Below, in pieces: positions 9,383-18,586 of a stretch of 64,000 bases of DNA (positions are counted from its first letter, which is position 1; each line of letters opens with the position of its first letter). The stretch is from Candidatus Methanohalarchaeum thermophilum. GTDB lineage: Archaea; Halobacteriota; Methanonatronarchaeia; Methanonatronarchaeales; Methanonatronarchaeaceae. Position numbers and translations under genes: made by a program. Below the pieces are notes generated by a model. The model searched no databases. It saw only the letters and a program-made list of their open reading frames with translations, and had not been told where the DNA came from. The stretch is taken from assembly GCA_001914405.1 (NCBI GenBank), contig MSDW01000001.1:1623498-1687497 (forward strand), in the 5' to 3' direction.

Positions 9383-9734
9383 TCCTACTTATCTTAATAG
9401 CGCTTGGCGTCGCCAAAATCTGAGAATTACCAATACCAGCAACATCCCCACCAACATCATCAGTAGCACGAGTTATCTCATTAATAGTCCTCTCCTTCGC
9501 TAACTCATCATCCTCAACTGCAGACAAATCCACAATAACTATGTTACCATTATAGATCTGTTCCTTTACCTTCGAAGAATCCTCTATTTCCCTAATCTCT
9601 GCTACTCTAACCAATATCTCAGCCCCAGCATCCTCACTTGATTCATCAATATGTTCCTCTAAATCAAGATAATCATCAAAACCCTCAATGTCCTCCTTCT
9701 TTCCAAAAACCTTGTCAAAAAAACCTTCGCTCAA
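9354..9734 (-). CDS. sepF: Archaeal SepF-type cell-division protein
   Basis: A 126-residue SepF homologue, the membrane anchor of FtsZ in many euryarchaea. The N-terminus MSEGFFDKVFGKK is a short amphipathic membrane-targeting helix. An acidic linker follows, then the SepF core from about residue 38 (ILVRVAEI, NGNIVIVDLSAV, DVAGIGNSQILATPSAIKIS). The Gly-rich turn and the ATPSAI strand are hallmark core residues. It is the first gene of the minus-strand operon with the ZPR1-like and DUF2240 genes. Its upstream region faces the CRISPR leader side. Confidence 0.88.
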   Translation of the reverse strand: MSEGFFDKVFGKKEDIEGFDDYLDLEEHIDESSEDAGAEILVRVAEIREIEDSSKVKEQIYNGNIVIVDLSAVEDDELAKERTINEITRATDDVGGDVAGIGNSQILATPSAIKISRSVIGGGDFR

Positions 9735-10512
9735 TTATATCAACTCCTAGATTTAAAAACCTCTTTAAAGATCCCAAACATACATTAACTCCCAAACTAT
9801 TAAACCATACACCAAACCAAAGCCAAATCAACAATTCATCTACATTACTTCTTTTCACTGAGAGATAAAAAAGCTATTCTTCAACCCCATCAAAGAGAAC
9901 AAAAACAGAATACACACACACAACTTCAAAACAACCTCCATCCCATCCCACCAAAAAACCAAAAATCAATTACACATCAACAAATCCAATAATAAAACAA
10001 CCTCAAAACCCACATTTTTCAAAAAAACAATCTACAAAACCCAACCCACATATCCATGAACTGCCAACTCGGCAAAGCCAATGAGTTATCTGCCTCACTT
10101 TACTATAGACAAATACAAAAAACCCCAACTAAAAAAAGAAAAAAAATAATAAGTAAACAATAAGCAATCTATAACCAATAAAAAGATCTCAAACACCACA
10201 ATTTAAGCCAAAACCCTAATTAATATACTCGTATATCACCCCAGAATAGCAATTGAAAACTCCAATCTCAAAAAACAATTTCTCTCTAAATTAAGTATTA
10301 AACCTACAAATAACCTAAAAAACAAAATCGAACCTATAACTAACATCAAATAACAAATATATAAAACAAAATTCCAAAAATAACCAACAACTTCCAAAAA
10401 ATAGATCGCACATCTATATAAAAGAAATTCACTATCGAGGATCCCAGAAAACAACCCCAAAATGCAACAATTTAATACAAAAACAGACGCAATAAACCAA
10501 TATAACCCCCCT
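9735..10512 (+). promoter_or_regulatory. AT-rich, G-poor region containing the presumed CRISPR leader
   Basis: A 778-bp stretch without a supportable gene. The plus strand is A/C-rich with long G-poor runs. Repeats 25 and 26 at the far (right) end are the irregular ones and the repeat 3' end is ATTGAAAT, so the leader should be the part of this region adjoining 10513. The sepF promoter should lie at its left end. I cannot delimit the leader further. Confidence 0.5.
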
Positions 10513-12224
10513 GTCTTAATCAGACTAAAATAGGATTGAAATGAAATCACTCCTTTAGCTGATTTATTGCCACGTGAGGTCTTAATCAGACTAAAATAGG
10601 ATTGAAATTCAGTTAACTCAAATCCGATTCGCTGGCCTAATTGATTTGTCTTAATCAGACTAAAATAGGATTGAAATTTTAACAATGTTTTTTTCTTTCA
10701 TTTTCTTAGCAGCGTCTTAATCAGACTAAAATAGGATTGAAATATTGATAGTAGTGTTAGTAAAACGATTAGTGATTGGGGGTCTTAATCAGACTAAAAT
10801 AGGATTGAAATAGATTCAAACCAGCCTCAGGACTAGGACAAACAAAAGGGTCTTAATCAGACTAAAATAGGATTGAAATGAGAAAAAGGGAAAACATGAA
10901 TTGCCAAGTGAAGTATTGTCTTAATCAGACTAAAATAGGATTGAAATTTACTCGCCTCAATCTTCTCCTCCAACTCCAACAAATCGTCTTAATCAGACTA
11001 AAATAGGATTGAAATCAGACACAACTTTTATATCAAGTGAAGAAGTGAAAACAAGTCTTAATCAGACTAAAATAGGATTGAAATACGATGAGATAAATAA
11101 AATTGCAAAAAAACTAAAAGGTCTTAATCAGACTAAAATAGGATTGAAATAACCCCCCTTAACCTCATCAACAACCTCCTTAACAACAGTCTTAATCAGA
11201 CTAAAATAGGATTGAAATTTGGAACATATACCTGATAATGGTCTTTATATACTCCGTCTTAATCAGACTAAAATAGGATTGAAATTACTATATGCAGTTT
11301 ATCCCCTATTTCCTTTATTAAGTCTTAATCAGACTAAAATAGGATTGAAATAGTACTAAAACCCGGAGCATATATCTTAGCTTTTAGGTCTTAATCAGAC
11401 TAAAATAGGATTGAAATCAGTTTGGATTCTGGCAATAATATCTGCGATCACTCGTCTTAATCAGACTAAAATAGGATTGAAATAAGTTGAGGCATAATCA
11501 TATCGAATTTTTTACCTTCTGTCTTAATCAGACTAAAATAGGATTGAAATAATAGAAAAGAAATAATAAATAAAGATTAGTGATGTGTCTTAATCAGACT
11601 AAAATAGGATTGAAATGACATTGATATAGATGATCTGCCAGAAGGTGGTTATGTCTTAATCAGACTAAAATAGGATTGAAATGCTGATTTCCCAATTATA
11701 TTGAACTGTAAAGCAAAACTAGTCTTAATCAGACTAAAATAGGATTGAAATTCGCTATTGTCTTCGATCGAAAAATCGGCCAAAAAAGTCTTAATCAGAC
11801 TAAAATAGGATTGAAATAAAATATATCATATTATATGATTGAATTTTTGAAAATTGTCTTAATCAGACTAAAATAGGATTGAAATAACGACAACAACAAT
11901 AGGCGTAGATATAGGTTTTGGGTCTTAATCAGACTAAAATAGGATTGAAATTCGTATGCCTCAAAGATACGGTCAAAATTCAAAGACGAGTCTTAATCAG
12001 ACTAAAATAGGATTGAAATTCTTCTATCTCTCCATCTATATCACTTAATATGATTATGGTCTTAATCAGACTAAAATAGGATTGAAATCCTGTTGTGTAC
12101 ATTTCTTCAGCGATAGTCTGAGTGGGTCTTAATTAGACTAAAATAGGATTGAAATAGGATTGAAAAAATAATTAGAAACGAGAGAATCTGCCGCGTCTTA
12201 ATCAGACTAAAATAGGATTGAAAT
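10513..12224 (+). CRISPR. CRISPR array, 26 repeats of 30 bp, no adjacent cas genes
   Basis: The direct repeat begins GTCTTAATCAGACTAA and ends AATAGGATTGAAAT (30 bp in total); the ATTGAAAT tail is typical of archaeal type I arrays. Repeat starts run from 10513 to 12195 with a mean period of about 67 bp, giving 25 spacers of roughly 36-39 nt. All repeats look identical except number 25 (12126-12155), which has TTAATTAG for TTAATCAG. The 39-nt interval after it starts with AGGATTGAAA, a second copy of the repeat's 3' end. Degeneration at the right end puts the leader at the left, with transcription on the plus strand. No cas gene occurs anywhere in the window, so processing must rely on a distant locus. 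Confidence 0.99.
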
Positions 12225-12260
12225 GATTTATGGCGTAAGATATAATTACAAAAGTGGTTT

Positions 12261-12615
12261 GCAGTTGATTGGGTTTGTCTGCCTTTTTTTAACAGAAGGT
12301 GATCTCATTGTCTTTGAGACAGATACCTAAGATATAAAGGTAAGTCCGAAACCTTTGGAATAGGGGTCTTTGGTGGCTGATGTAGGAGCTCCCAAGGGAG
12401 AAAAAGCGGGGCTATCCTAAGAGTTAAGTTAATATATGGGTTTTTGTGTTTGCCCTGATCCAATTCTTCTCTTGGAGCCAATAGTTCTAGGTGTTGATTT
12501 AGGTGGAGTGAGAGAAGCCCCTCGGATGGAAAAAAGCAGACTCCACTCCGGATAAGGCTCAAATAGAAGCCTCCTTCCTCACGAGCGTAAACGAGTAAGC
12601 TAGGGGTTACTTTAC
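12261..12615 (+). mobile_element. Structured repeat element, copy 1
   Basis: First of six related non-coding elements. Motifs in order are: hairpin GCAG...CTGC, GGTAAGTCCGAAACC, GGAATAGGGGTC, a long stem CCAAGGGAGAA paired with TTCTTCTCTTGG, TTAATATATGG, CCTGATCCAATTC, TGTTGATTTAGGTG, GGATAAGG, and a 3' hairpin ending GGGGTTACTTTAC. The copy starts only 36 bp after the last CRISPR repeat. No tnpB/tnpA reading frame is present, and the 106-codon minus-strand frame across it is a shadow. The 3' end looks like an IS200/IS605 right end; its function is unknown. Confidence 0.8.
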
Positions 12616-13088
12616 AGGTTTTCAAAGTTTTGTTGAGTTTTTTGTTTGGAGTTTTTAGTGGTATAGGTTAGCTAGAGTTTGAGTGGTAGGTAGTTGAGCA
12701 ATTTGTTTGTTATTGTAATGAATGTGTTTTTGGGGTTTTGTTTGGAAACGAGGTTAGGGTATTGGGAGTTGTGACTAGTGGATGATAGTAAATTTGGAGC
12801 AGGGTTAGGTCTTAGGGGTTCTTGGATCCTTTGTTGTTGGTGGACAGTGTCTATTTTTAGTTGGTCATCTGATATTTGCACTAATTTTGGATGTTATGTT
12901 GGTCTTGTGAATGAATGGATGGATGTTTGTTTGTTCTTTGACCTAGGTAGGTGTAGTTTACTAGAGGATGTTAAAGTGGTTAGTTTAATTGGATTAGAAT
13001 AGTTATGGTTATGGTGGGATTAGTTGTTTTTGTGTTTTAGAGTGGTTTGGTTGTTTTGGGTTTTTTGTTTGGTTTGTTTTTCCTAGGG
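12616..13088 (+). other. Intergenic G/T-rich region
   Basis: The plus strand is strongly G/T-rich. Short frames here (for example 12778-13002) have no recognisable product and biased, low-complexity composition. I see no RNA gene. The end of this region is probably the 5' flank of the HD-domain gene. Confidence 0.4.
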
Positions 13089-13601
13089 TTGATTGCTGTG
13101 AAGGGTGATTTTGAGTTGGTTGATTTGGTAGAGGTTTTGAAGAGAAGAAAGAGGGAGGGATGGGAGTTTCGGGGTGTTCCTGGTGAGAGTATTGCTGAGC
13201 ATATTTTTGGTACGATATTTTTTTCTTATTTAATAGGTTTGGAGATTGAGAGAGATCTGGATTGGAGAAAGCTTTTTACTATTGCTTTGGTGCATGATTT
13301 GCCGGAGGCTTTGGTTTCTGATTTGGATAAGGTTTCTCAGCAATATATTTATTGTAAGGAAGAGGCTGAGAAGAGGGCTGTACGGGAATTTGGTGGGGAT
13401 GTAGCTGAGAGGTGGGGTGAGTATAGTAGTGGGAGTTGTCTTGAGGCTGAGATTGTTAAAGAGGCTGATAAATTAGATATGTATAATAGGGCTGTTAAGT
13501 TGATTGAAATTGGTTATTCAAGAGATATTTTGGGTGATTTTCTTGAGGTGGATTTTTCTTTGGAGGAGTCTGAGGAGATGGCGGAAGAGTTAGTTGATTG
13601 A
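13089..13601 (+). CDS. HD-domain hydrolase (5'-nucleotidase YfbR/HDDC2-like)
   Basis: A metal-dependent HD phosphohydrolase. The signature residues are: His in ESIAEHIFG, HD in ALVHDLPEAL (about 80 residues later than the start), and Asp in KEADKLDMYNRA. The order H...HD...D and the opening LKRRKREGWEFRGV match the HDDC2/YfbR group, which dephosphorylates deoxynucleoside monophosphates. An open frame extends upstream to 13047, but that part is low-complexity hydrophobic G/T-rich sequence. I therefore place the start at the TTG at 13089 (AGGG just upstream) or the GTG at 13098. Substrate preference cannot be read from sequence. Confidence 0.75.
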   Translation: MIAVKGDFELVDLVEVLKRRKREGWEFRGVPGESIAEHIFGTIFFSYLIGLEIERDLDWRKLFTIALVHDLPEALVSDLDKVSQQYIYCKEEAEKRAVREFGGDVAERWGEYSSGSCLEAEIVKEADKLDMYNRAVKLIEIGYSRDILGDFLEVDFSLEESEEMAEELVD

Positions 13602-13620
13602 TTAGTTTATATTAGTTGGA

Positions 13621-14550
13621 TTATTTTTTTAGTTTTATTAGGTTTTGTCTGCCTTTTTTGATTTTCTTTATTTTTTCTTCTTTTTTTAGTTTTTTTAGGA
13701 GGTTTGAGACTTTTGCTTTGGAAAAACCTGTCTTTTCTACTAGTTTTGTTTGGAAAATAGAGCCATTTGATTCTTCTAGTATGTTCAATATAAGTTCGAG
13801 GTCGTTGTCGTAGTCCTCAGGTTTTGTGGTTTTGTTTTGGTTTTTCTTTTTGAATTTATTGAAGTATATGTAGATTGTTGCTGAGGATAATGTTATTATT
13901 AGAGCTATTATTATTCCGTATTTTTGTATTGATGTGGTTTTTTCTGTTTCTTCGTGTTTTAGTAGGATCTCGGGGTTGTTGGGTTCAAAGTCGTTTGGGC
14001 CTTTCCAGATAAGTTCTTTGTCTTGTATTTTTGTTGGTTCGGGGTCTATGGAATGTATTTTGTATCCTGTTGGGTAGTGTATGGTTAGTGTATCGGTTTC
14101 ACTTAAATATAGTCCATTGACAAAGACGTCTCCTAATTTAATTTTTTCGTTGTCGATTACTGTGAAATTAGTCCAGTGGAAGTTGTAGTGTATTACGCCA
14201 TATGTTCCAGTTATTCCTTGTTCTATGGTTCCATTTAGGCTGAAGTTGGATGCTGACATTTTTCTTTGTGTTGAATTACTTGCAGTAGAGACTATGGCTT
14301 TTATGTTGTCTTTGAATAGGTTGGTTTCGGTTTCGGTTATGTTTGAGAGGTATTTTTGGAATTGGTTTTCTTGGGAATCTGTTTCCAGTTTGATTCTATT
14401 TTCTATAGTCCAGTTTGCAGAGGTATCGTTGTTTAGGGTGATTTGGTAGTTAGTTTTAAAGTCATATTCTTGGGCGCTTAGAGTAGGTAAAAATAACGAA
14501 ATTAAAACTAATGTTGTCAGTGTTAATAGAAAGATTGACCGTTTTTTCAT
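13621..14550 (-). CDS. Exported/membrane-anchored protein with C-terminal winged helix
   Basis: A 309-residue protein with an N-terminal signal peptide (hydrophobic 6-25, cleavage-like LSAQ), an extracellular Asn/Thr-rich beta domain with several NxT/NxS sites (about 27-205), one transmembrane helix (about 212-230), a Lys-rich stop-transfer stretch and a cytoplasmic MarR-like winged helix (about 248-305: ILNILEESNG ... LVEKTGFSKAKVSNLLKKL). This layout is that of the archaeal membrane-bound transcription regulators grouped as DUF7343/DUF7345-like. It probably senses something outside and acts on DNA inside. The ligand and targets are unknown. Confidence 0.75.
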   Translation of the reverse strand: MKKRSIFLLTLTTLVLISLFLPTLSAQEYDFKTNYQITLNNDTSANWTIENRIKLETDSQENQFQKYLSNITETETNLFKDNIKAIVSTASNSTQRKMSASNFSLNGTIEQGITGTYGVIHYNFHWTNFTVIDNEKIKLGDVFVNGLYLSETDTLTIHYPTGYKIHSIDPEPTKIQDKELIWKGPNDFEPNNPEILLKHEETEKTTSIQKYGIIIALIITLSSATIYIYFNKFKKKNQNKTTKPEDYDNDLELILNILEESNGSIFQTKLVEKTGFSKAKVSNLLKKLKKEEKIKKIKKGRQNLIKLKK

Positions 14551-14648
14551 TTAATGTAACGTTTAGTTTATAAATATTACAAACTTTTGGTTTAGTGGAC
14601 AAGATGGGAAAAAGGATTTTAGATTATAGGTAAACAAAAGAAAGGGGA

Positions 14649-15716
14649 TTGATAGATTTGGGAAGCGTAAAGGACTTGGGGGTCAAAATTGACCCAAAGG
14701 AAGATGAGATGGGAGTAGGGGTCTTTGAGTTTTCAGACAGGTATTCTGTTTTCGACTGGGGAGAAATGCCTGATAAGATACCTAAGAAAGGAGCTTCTCT
14801 TTGTCTGATGGGAGCTTACTGTTTTGAAGAGCTTGAGGAAAAAGGATATAACACCCATTATAGAGGATTAATTCAAGATGGAGAAATAGTTAAGACCTCA
14901 GATTTAACCGAGCCAACTAATAAAATGGAAGTTGATTTGGTTAGGGTTCTTGAACCTGAATACAGGGAAACTGGATATGATTATTCAAAATTCTCCAGAT
15001 TAAATGAAAAGCAATCAGGTAATTTCTTGATTCCACTTGAAGTTATCTATAGGAATGGCCTTCCTGAGGGATCTAGTGTTTTTAGGAGACTTAGAGAGGG
15101 AGATATATCTCTTGATGATTTTGGCTTGGAAGAAATTCCTCAACCAGGAGAAGACTTAGAAAAACCTATTTTTGATGTTTCAACTAAATTAGAGGAAAAA
15201 GATAGGTATATTACTTGGGATGAAGCAAAAAAAATAGCTGGACTCTCTTCCAATGAATTAAAAAAGATAAGGGGTATTCTGAGTGAATCAAATAAGTTGA
15301 TCACAGATCTAGCGGAATCAGCTGGGTTAAAAAATGAAGATGGCAAGATTGAGCTTGCCTTTGATGCAGATAGAAATCCCATGGTCGTAGATGTACTAGG
15401 GACCTTGGACGAATGTAGATTTACTTTTGAAGGAACTCAGGTCAGTAAAGAAATGGCTAGAGAATTTTATAGAAATAGTGAATGGAAAGAGAGCGTGGAT
15501 AAGGCGAAGTCTAAGGCAGATGAAAAAGGAGAACGGGACTGGAAGAAATACTGCGATGAATCTCCTCCTAAATTAAACAAAGATTTAAAGGATTTAGTTT
15601 CAAGTATTTACATGTCAGCAGCAAATGAGTTCACTGGCTTAAATTTATTTGATGTGATGTCACTAGAAAGCTTAGTGGATAGGTACAATAAATTAAGGAG
15701 TGAGATATATGATTGA
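14649..15716 (+). CDS. purC: SAICAR synthetase, long archaeal form
   Basis: Phosphoribosylaminoimidazole-succinocarboxamide synthase, step 7 of IMP synthesis. The core motifs are FEFSDRYSVFDWGEMPD (about 25-41), IPLEVIYRNGLP (substrate site, about 116-127), SVFRR and the C-terminal VDVLGTLDECRFTFEG. At 355 residues it is longer than bacterial PurC (about 240), like haloarchaeal forms, with an inserted middle section and an extended C-terminus. The start is TTG with AAAGGGGA upstream. Its stop overlaps the ATG of the following purP paralogue by 8 nt, so the two are translationally coupled. Confidence 0.88.
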   Translation: MIDLGSVKDLGVKIDPKEDEMGVGVFEFSDRYSVFDWGEMPDKIPKKGASLCLMGAYCFEELEEKGYNTHYRGLIQDGEIVKTSDLTEPTNKMEVDLVRVLEPEYRETGYDYSKFSRLNEKQSGNFLIPLEVIYRNGLPEGSSVFRRLREGDISLDDFGLEEIPQPGEDLEKPIFDVSTKLEEKDRYITWDEAKKIAGLSSNELKKIRGILSESNKLITDLAESAGLKNEDGKIELAFDADRNPMVVDVLGTLDECRFTFEGTQVSKEMAREFYRNSEWKESVDKAKSKADEKGERDWKKYCDESPPKLNKDLKDLVSSIYMSAANEFTGLNLFDVMSLESLVDRYNKLRSEIYD

Positions 15717-16809
15717 TAGAAAAAGGATCCAGAATATTGTTTCTGAATACGATAAAGACGAAGTAACAATTGGAGTTTTAGGTTCGCATTCTGCTCTTGA
15801 AATAGGCCATGGAGCAAAGCAAGAAGGATTTGAAACCTTGGTTGTATGTCAAGAGGGAAGAGAAAGAACATATACTGAACATTACAGCAATCTATTTGAT
15901 GAAGTACTTCTATTAGATGATTTTTCTGATATGGTAGAAGAGGAAAATCAAGAGCGTATGAGAGAACTTAATACAATTTTTGTACCTAATAGGTCTTTTT
16001 CAGTGTACGTAGGATATGATAACATAGAAAACAGGCTTGAAGTTCCTTTATTAGGAAGTAGAAACCTTTTAAGGACGGAAGAAAGAGATCTAGAAAAAAA
16101 CCAATATTACCTACTAGATGAAGCAGGAATAAACAAACCTAAGATCTTTGATTCACCAGAGGAAATTGATAGACCAGCTATAATAAAAGTACCGGAAAAG
16201 GATCGAAAAATAGAGAGAGCTTTCTTTTATGCGTCTTCTTATGAGGAATACAAGAAAAGAGCCGAAAAAAGAATAGACAAAGGAATAATAGACAAAAAAG
16301 ATCTAGAAGAAGCCACAATAGAAGAATATATCTTAGGTGCTAAATTTAATGCAAACTACTTTTGGTCACCAATAAAACAGGAAATAGATCTATTAGGCTT
16401 TGATAGAAGAATACAAACCGATTACGAAGGAGTAACGGATCTACCTGCAGACGAACAGCTCGAAATAGGAATATCTCCACAAAATGTAGAGATAGGACAC
16501 ATGGGTGCTACAATGCGTGAATCACAGATAGAAATGATATTTGAAGAGGGAGAAAAATTTGTTGAAACCTCTGAAGAAGTATATCCACCTGGAATAATAG
16601 GGTTATTTGCTCTACAAGGAGCTGTAACAAAGGACCTTGAATTTTATGTCTTCGATGTAAGTCCAAGGATCCCAGGATGCCCATGCGTTGAACCAACATC
16701 ACCTTACACTAAATACAAATATATGAAAGAAGTCGGCCCAGGCAGAAGAGTGGCAATGGAAATAAAAGAAGCATCAGAGAAAGAAGAAATACAAGAATTA
16801 GTTACATAA
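15709..16809 (+). CDS. PurP paralogue (ATP-grasp), altered active-site loop
   Basis: This is homologous to 5-formaminoimidazole-4-carboxamide ribonucleotide synthetase PurP: GVLGSHSALEIGHGAKQEGF at the N-terminus, FVPNRSF, and a C-terminal DUF1297-like half. It differs at the sites conserved in true PurP: the glycine-rich loop FPGAKGGKGYF is replaced by VPEKDRKIERAFF, and FEISARI is replaced by FDVSPRIPG. A canonical PurP follows 30 nt downstream, so this copy may have another substrate or a partner role. I chose the ATG at 15709, 8 nt after AAGGAG (15695-15700), over a GTG at 15700 that lies inside that ribosome binding site. Confidence 0.82.
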   Translation: MIDRKRIQNIVSEYDKDEVTIGVLGSHSALEIGHGAKQEGFETLVVCQEGRERTYTEHYSNLFDEVLLLDDFSDMVEEENQERMRELNTIFVPNRSFSVYVGYDNIENRLEVPLLGSRNLLRTEERDLEKNQYYLLDEAGINKPKIFDSPEEIDRPAIIKVPEKDRKIERAFFYASSYEEYKKRAEKRIDKGIIDKKDLEEATIEEYILGAKFNANYFWSPIKQEIDLLGFDRRIQTDYEGVTDLPADEQLEIGISPQNVEIGHMGATMRESQIEMIFEEGEKFVETSEEVYPPGIIGLFALQGAVTKDLEFYVFDVSPRIPGCPCVEPTSPYTKYKYMKEVGPGRRVAMEIKEASEKEEIQELVT

Positions 16810-16839
16810 AACCCATTTCCAGGATAAAAGAGGTAAAGT

Positions 16840-17910
16840 ATGGGTATTTCAGAAATAATTAAAGACTATGATAGAAATAAATTAACAATAGGAACTATAG
16901 GATCACATTCAGCATTAAATATACTCAGAGGAGCAAAAGACCTCGGATTCAACACTCTATGTGTATGTGAAAAAAAATCAAAAATCACATATGATAGATT
17001 TGATGTCGCAGACAAATTTATCGTCGTCGAAGATTACGAAGAGATACTAAAAAACCAAAATATCAAAAAATTAAAGAAAAATAACACCATATTAGTTCCA
17101 CACGGATCATTTAACGCCTATCTAGGCCAAAAAGTCCTCGATTTAGCTGTTCCCTACTTTGGTAATCGAGAAATTCTTACCTGGGAGACCGATAGAGAAA
17201 AACAGAGAAAATGGCTAAAAAAAGCAAACATAAAATTACCTGAAACCTACGAAGATCCCTCTGAAATCGGAGACAACCTAGTTATCGCAAAATTCCCAGG
17301 AGCAAAAGGAGGAAAAGGATACTTCATAGCCGATTCAGAAGAATCATTCCACGAAAAAGCAGACGAAATGCAAAAAAAAGGCCATATAACAGAAAAAGAA
17401 AAAGAAAACATACACCTACAGGACTACATCATAGGAGTTAACGCATATCCTCAGTTCTTTAGATCAATACTAGAAGACGAAGTAGAATTACTTGGAATGG
17501 ACAGAAGATATGAGTCCACAGTAGACAGCATTGGAAAAATACCGGCACAAGTTCAAGAAGAAATAAAACCAAATCCAACCTACACAGTAACAGGAAACTT
17601 CCCAATGACACTTAGAGAATCACTACTATCAGAGTTATTTAGAATGGGAGACAACGTAGTAGATGTATCTTCCAACATATCAGAACCCGGATTGATAGGT
17701 CCATTCTGCTTGGAAACAGTATTTACAGAAGACCTAGAAGTATACACCTTCGAGATATCAGCCAGAATAGTAGCTGGAAGCAATGTAGGGATAGGAGGAT
17801 CCCCCTACGCCTATACAAAATACGGAAAAAACATGTACATGGGTAAAAGAATAGCCAAAGAAATCAAAGAAGCAGTAAAACAAAACAAACTCACAAAAAT
17901 ACTGTCCTAA
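16840..17910 (+). CDS. purP: FAICAR synthetase PurP
   Basis: Formate-dependent 5-formaminoimidazole-4-carboxamide ribonucleotide synthetase, the archaeal replacement for the transformylase half of PurH. At 356 residues it is full length. The N-terminal GTIGSHSALNI, LVPHGSFNAY, the ATP-loop AKFPGAKGGKGYF (about 150-162), LLGMDRRYES and the C-terminal FEISARI are all present, as in methanogen PurP. It starts after AGAGGT at good spacing. It lies third in a purC-purP'-purP operon. The coding strand becomes very A/C-rich near its end. Confidence 0.93.
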   Translation: MGISEIIKDYDRNKLTIGTIGSHSALNILRGAKDLGFNTLCVCEKKSKITYDRFDVADKFIVVEDYEEILKNQNIKKLKKNNTILVPHGSFNAYLGQKVLDLAVPYFGNREILTWETDREKQRKWLKKANIKLPETYEDPSEIGDNLVIAKFPGAKGGKGYFIADSEESFHEKADEMQKKGHITEKEKENIHLQDYIIGVNAYPQFFRSILEDEVELLGMDRRYESTVDSIGKIPAQVQEEIKPNPTYTVTGNFPMTLRESLLSELFRMGDNVVDVSSNISEPGLIGPFCLETVFTEDLEVYTFEISARIVAGSNVGIGGSPYAYTKYGKNMYMGKRIAKEIKEAVKQNKLTKILS

Positions 17911-17989
17911 CCCCATAACACCACAATAAAACACACACATAGAAAAAAAATCCAAACCAAAAGACAAGCCCACCAAAAAAAAGAGAGAC

Positions 17990-18045
17990 TAACCTTCATT
18001 TTTATAAAAACAAAATTTTATTTTTTTATCTTAAAACAGATATAA
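17990..18045. terminator. T-rich tract between convergent genes
   Basis: Between purP (plus) and the PUA gene (minus) lies an AT-only stretch with T-runs on the plus strand (about 17998-18035) and A-runs that are T-runs on the minus strand. U-tracts are the usual archaeal intrinsic terminator, so it could serve both genes. No hairpin is needed or obvious. Confidence 0.4.
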
Positions 18046-18082
18046 CCGAATTATAATTGATTTAATTTTGTTTAATTTGTTT

Positions 18083-18586
18083 TTATGTGCTTGAATTTGA
18101 GTTAATAAACTCCCAGAGTTCGTCTCCGACATAATGTATGTTTTTAGCTATTTTGCCTTTTTCAAGGTTTTTTATGTCTTTGCCTTTTTCAATAGCTTTA
18201 CCGATAGCTATTGGTTTACCATGGTTCTCTTCTTTTATAATCACTAAATCATCTTCTTCGATTTCCTCATCGACATCAGTTACACCTGGTGCCATAATAT
18301 CTGCTCCATTTACTACATGAGGAACTGCTCCTTCATCGACGACAATAAATTTATTATTTAGATCAAACTCTAATGCACCCTTTAGATTAGGGAAGAAGAC
18401 ATCTCCAAACTTAAAGAGTAGAGGTTCGTCATTGAGATAAATGAATTCCTTTTTATCATCTGTTACAGCCAACTCAACTTTGTCTTCGTCCCCGATTAAT
18501 TTACAGTCAAAGTATCCGTTCAAGTAATTTTTTAAGTTGCTGATTTTGTCTTCTCTTAGATGGTGCCTGGTCTTAATTTCAATCAT
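18083..18586 (-). CDS. PUA-domain RNA-binding protein (MCT-1/Tma20-like)
   Basis: A 167-residue protein with an N-terminal domain (about 1-75) and a C-terminal PUA domain (about 76-160) recognised by FIVVDEGAVPHVVNGADIMAPGVT, split here as FIVVDEGAVPHVV then NGADIMAPGV, and by GKPIAIGKA. This arrangement matches COG2016, whose eukaryotic relatives MCT-1/DENR and eIF2D work in translation reinitiation and recycling. It is monocistronic, convergent with purP. The role in archaea is inferred from the family. Confidence 0.82.
   Translation of the reverse strand: MIEIKTRHHLREDKISNLKNYLNGYFDCKLIGDEDKVELAVTDDKKEFIYLNDEPLLFKFGDVFFPNLKGALEFDLNNKFIVVDEGAVPHVVNGADIMAPGVTDVDEEIEEDDLVIIKEENHGKPIAIGKAIEKGKDIKNLEKGKIAKNIHYVGDELWEFINSNSST

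Noticed and set aside
10236-10685. 149-codon minus-strand frame over the start of the CRISPR array
   Set aside because: Its repeated FQSYFSLIKT peptide is just the CRISPR repeat translated; it is not a gene.
12305-12625. 106-codon minus-strand frame inside structured element copy 1
   Set aside because: The other copies of the element do not keep this frame open and the sequence is conserved as RNA stems, not codons.
12778-13002. 74-codon frame before the HD gene
   Set aside because: G/T-biased low-complexity translation without a recognisable domain.
13636-13660. TTTTGTCTGCCTTTTTT resembling the element's first hairpin
   Set aside because: It lies in the coding 3' end of the membrane-anchored HTH gene and lacks the complementary GGCAG arm.
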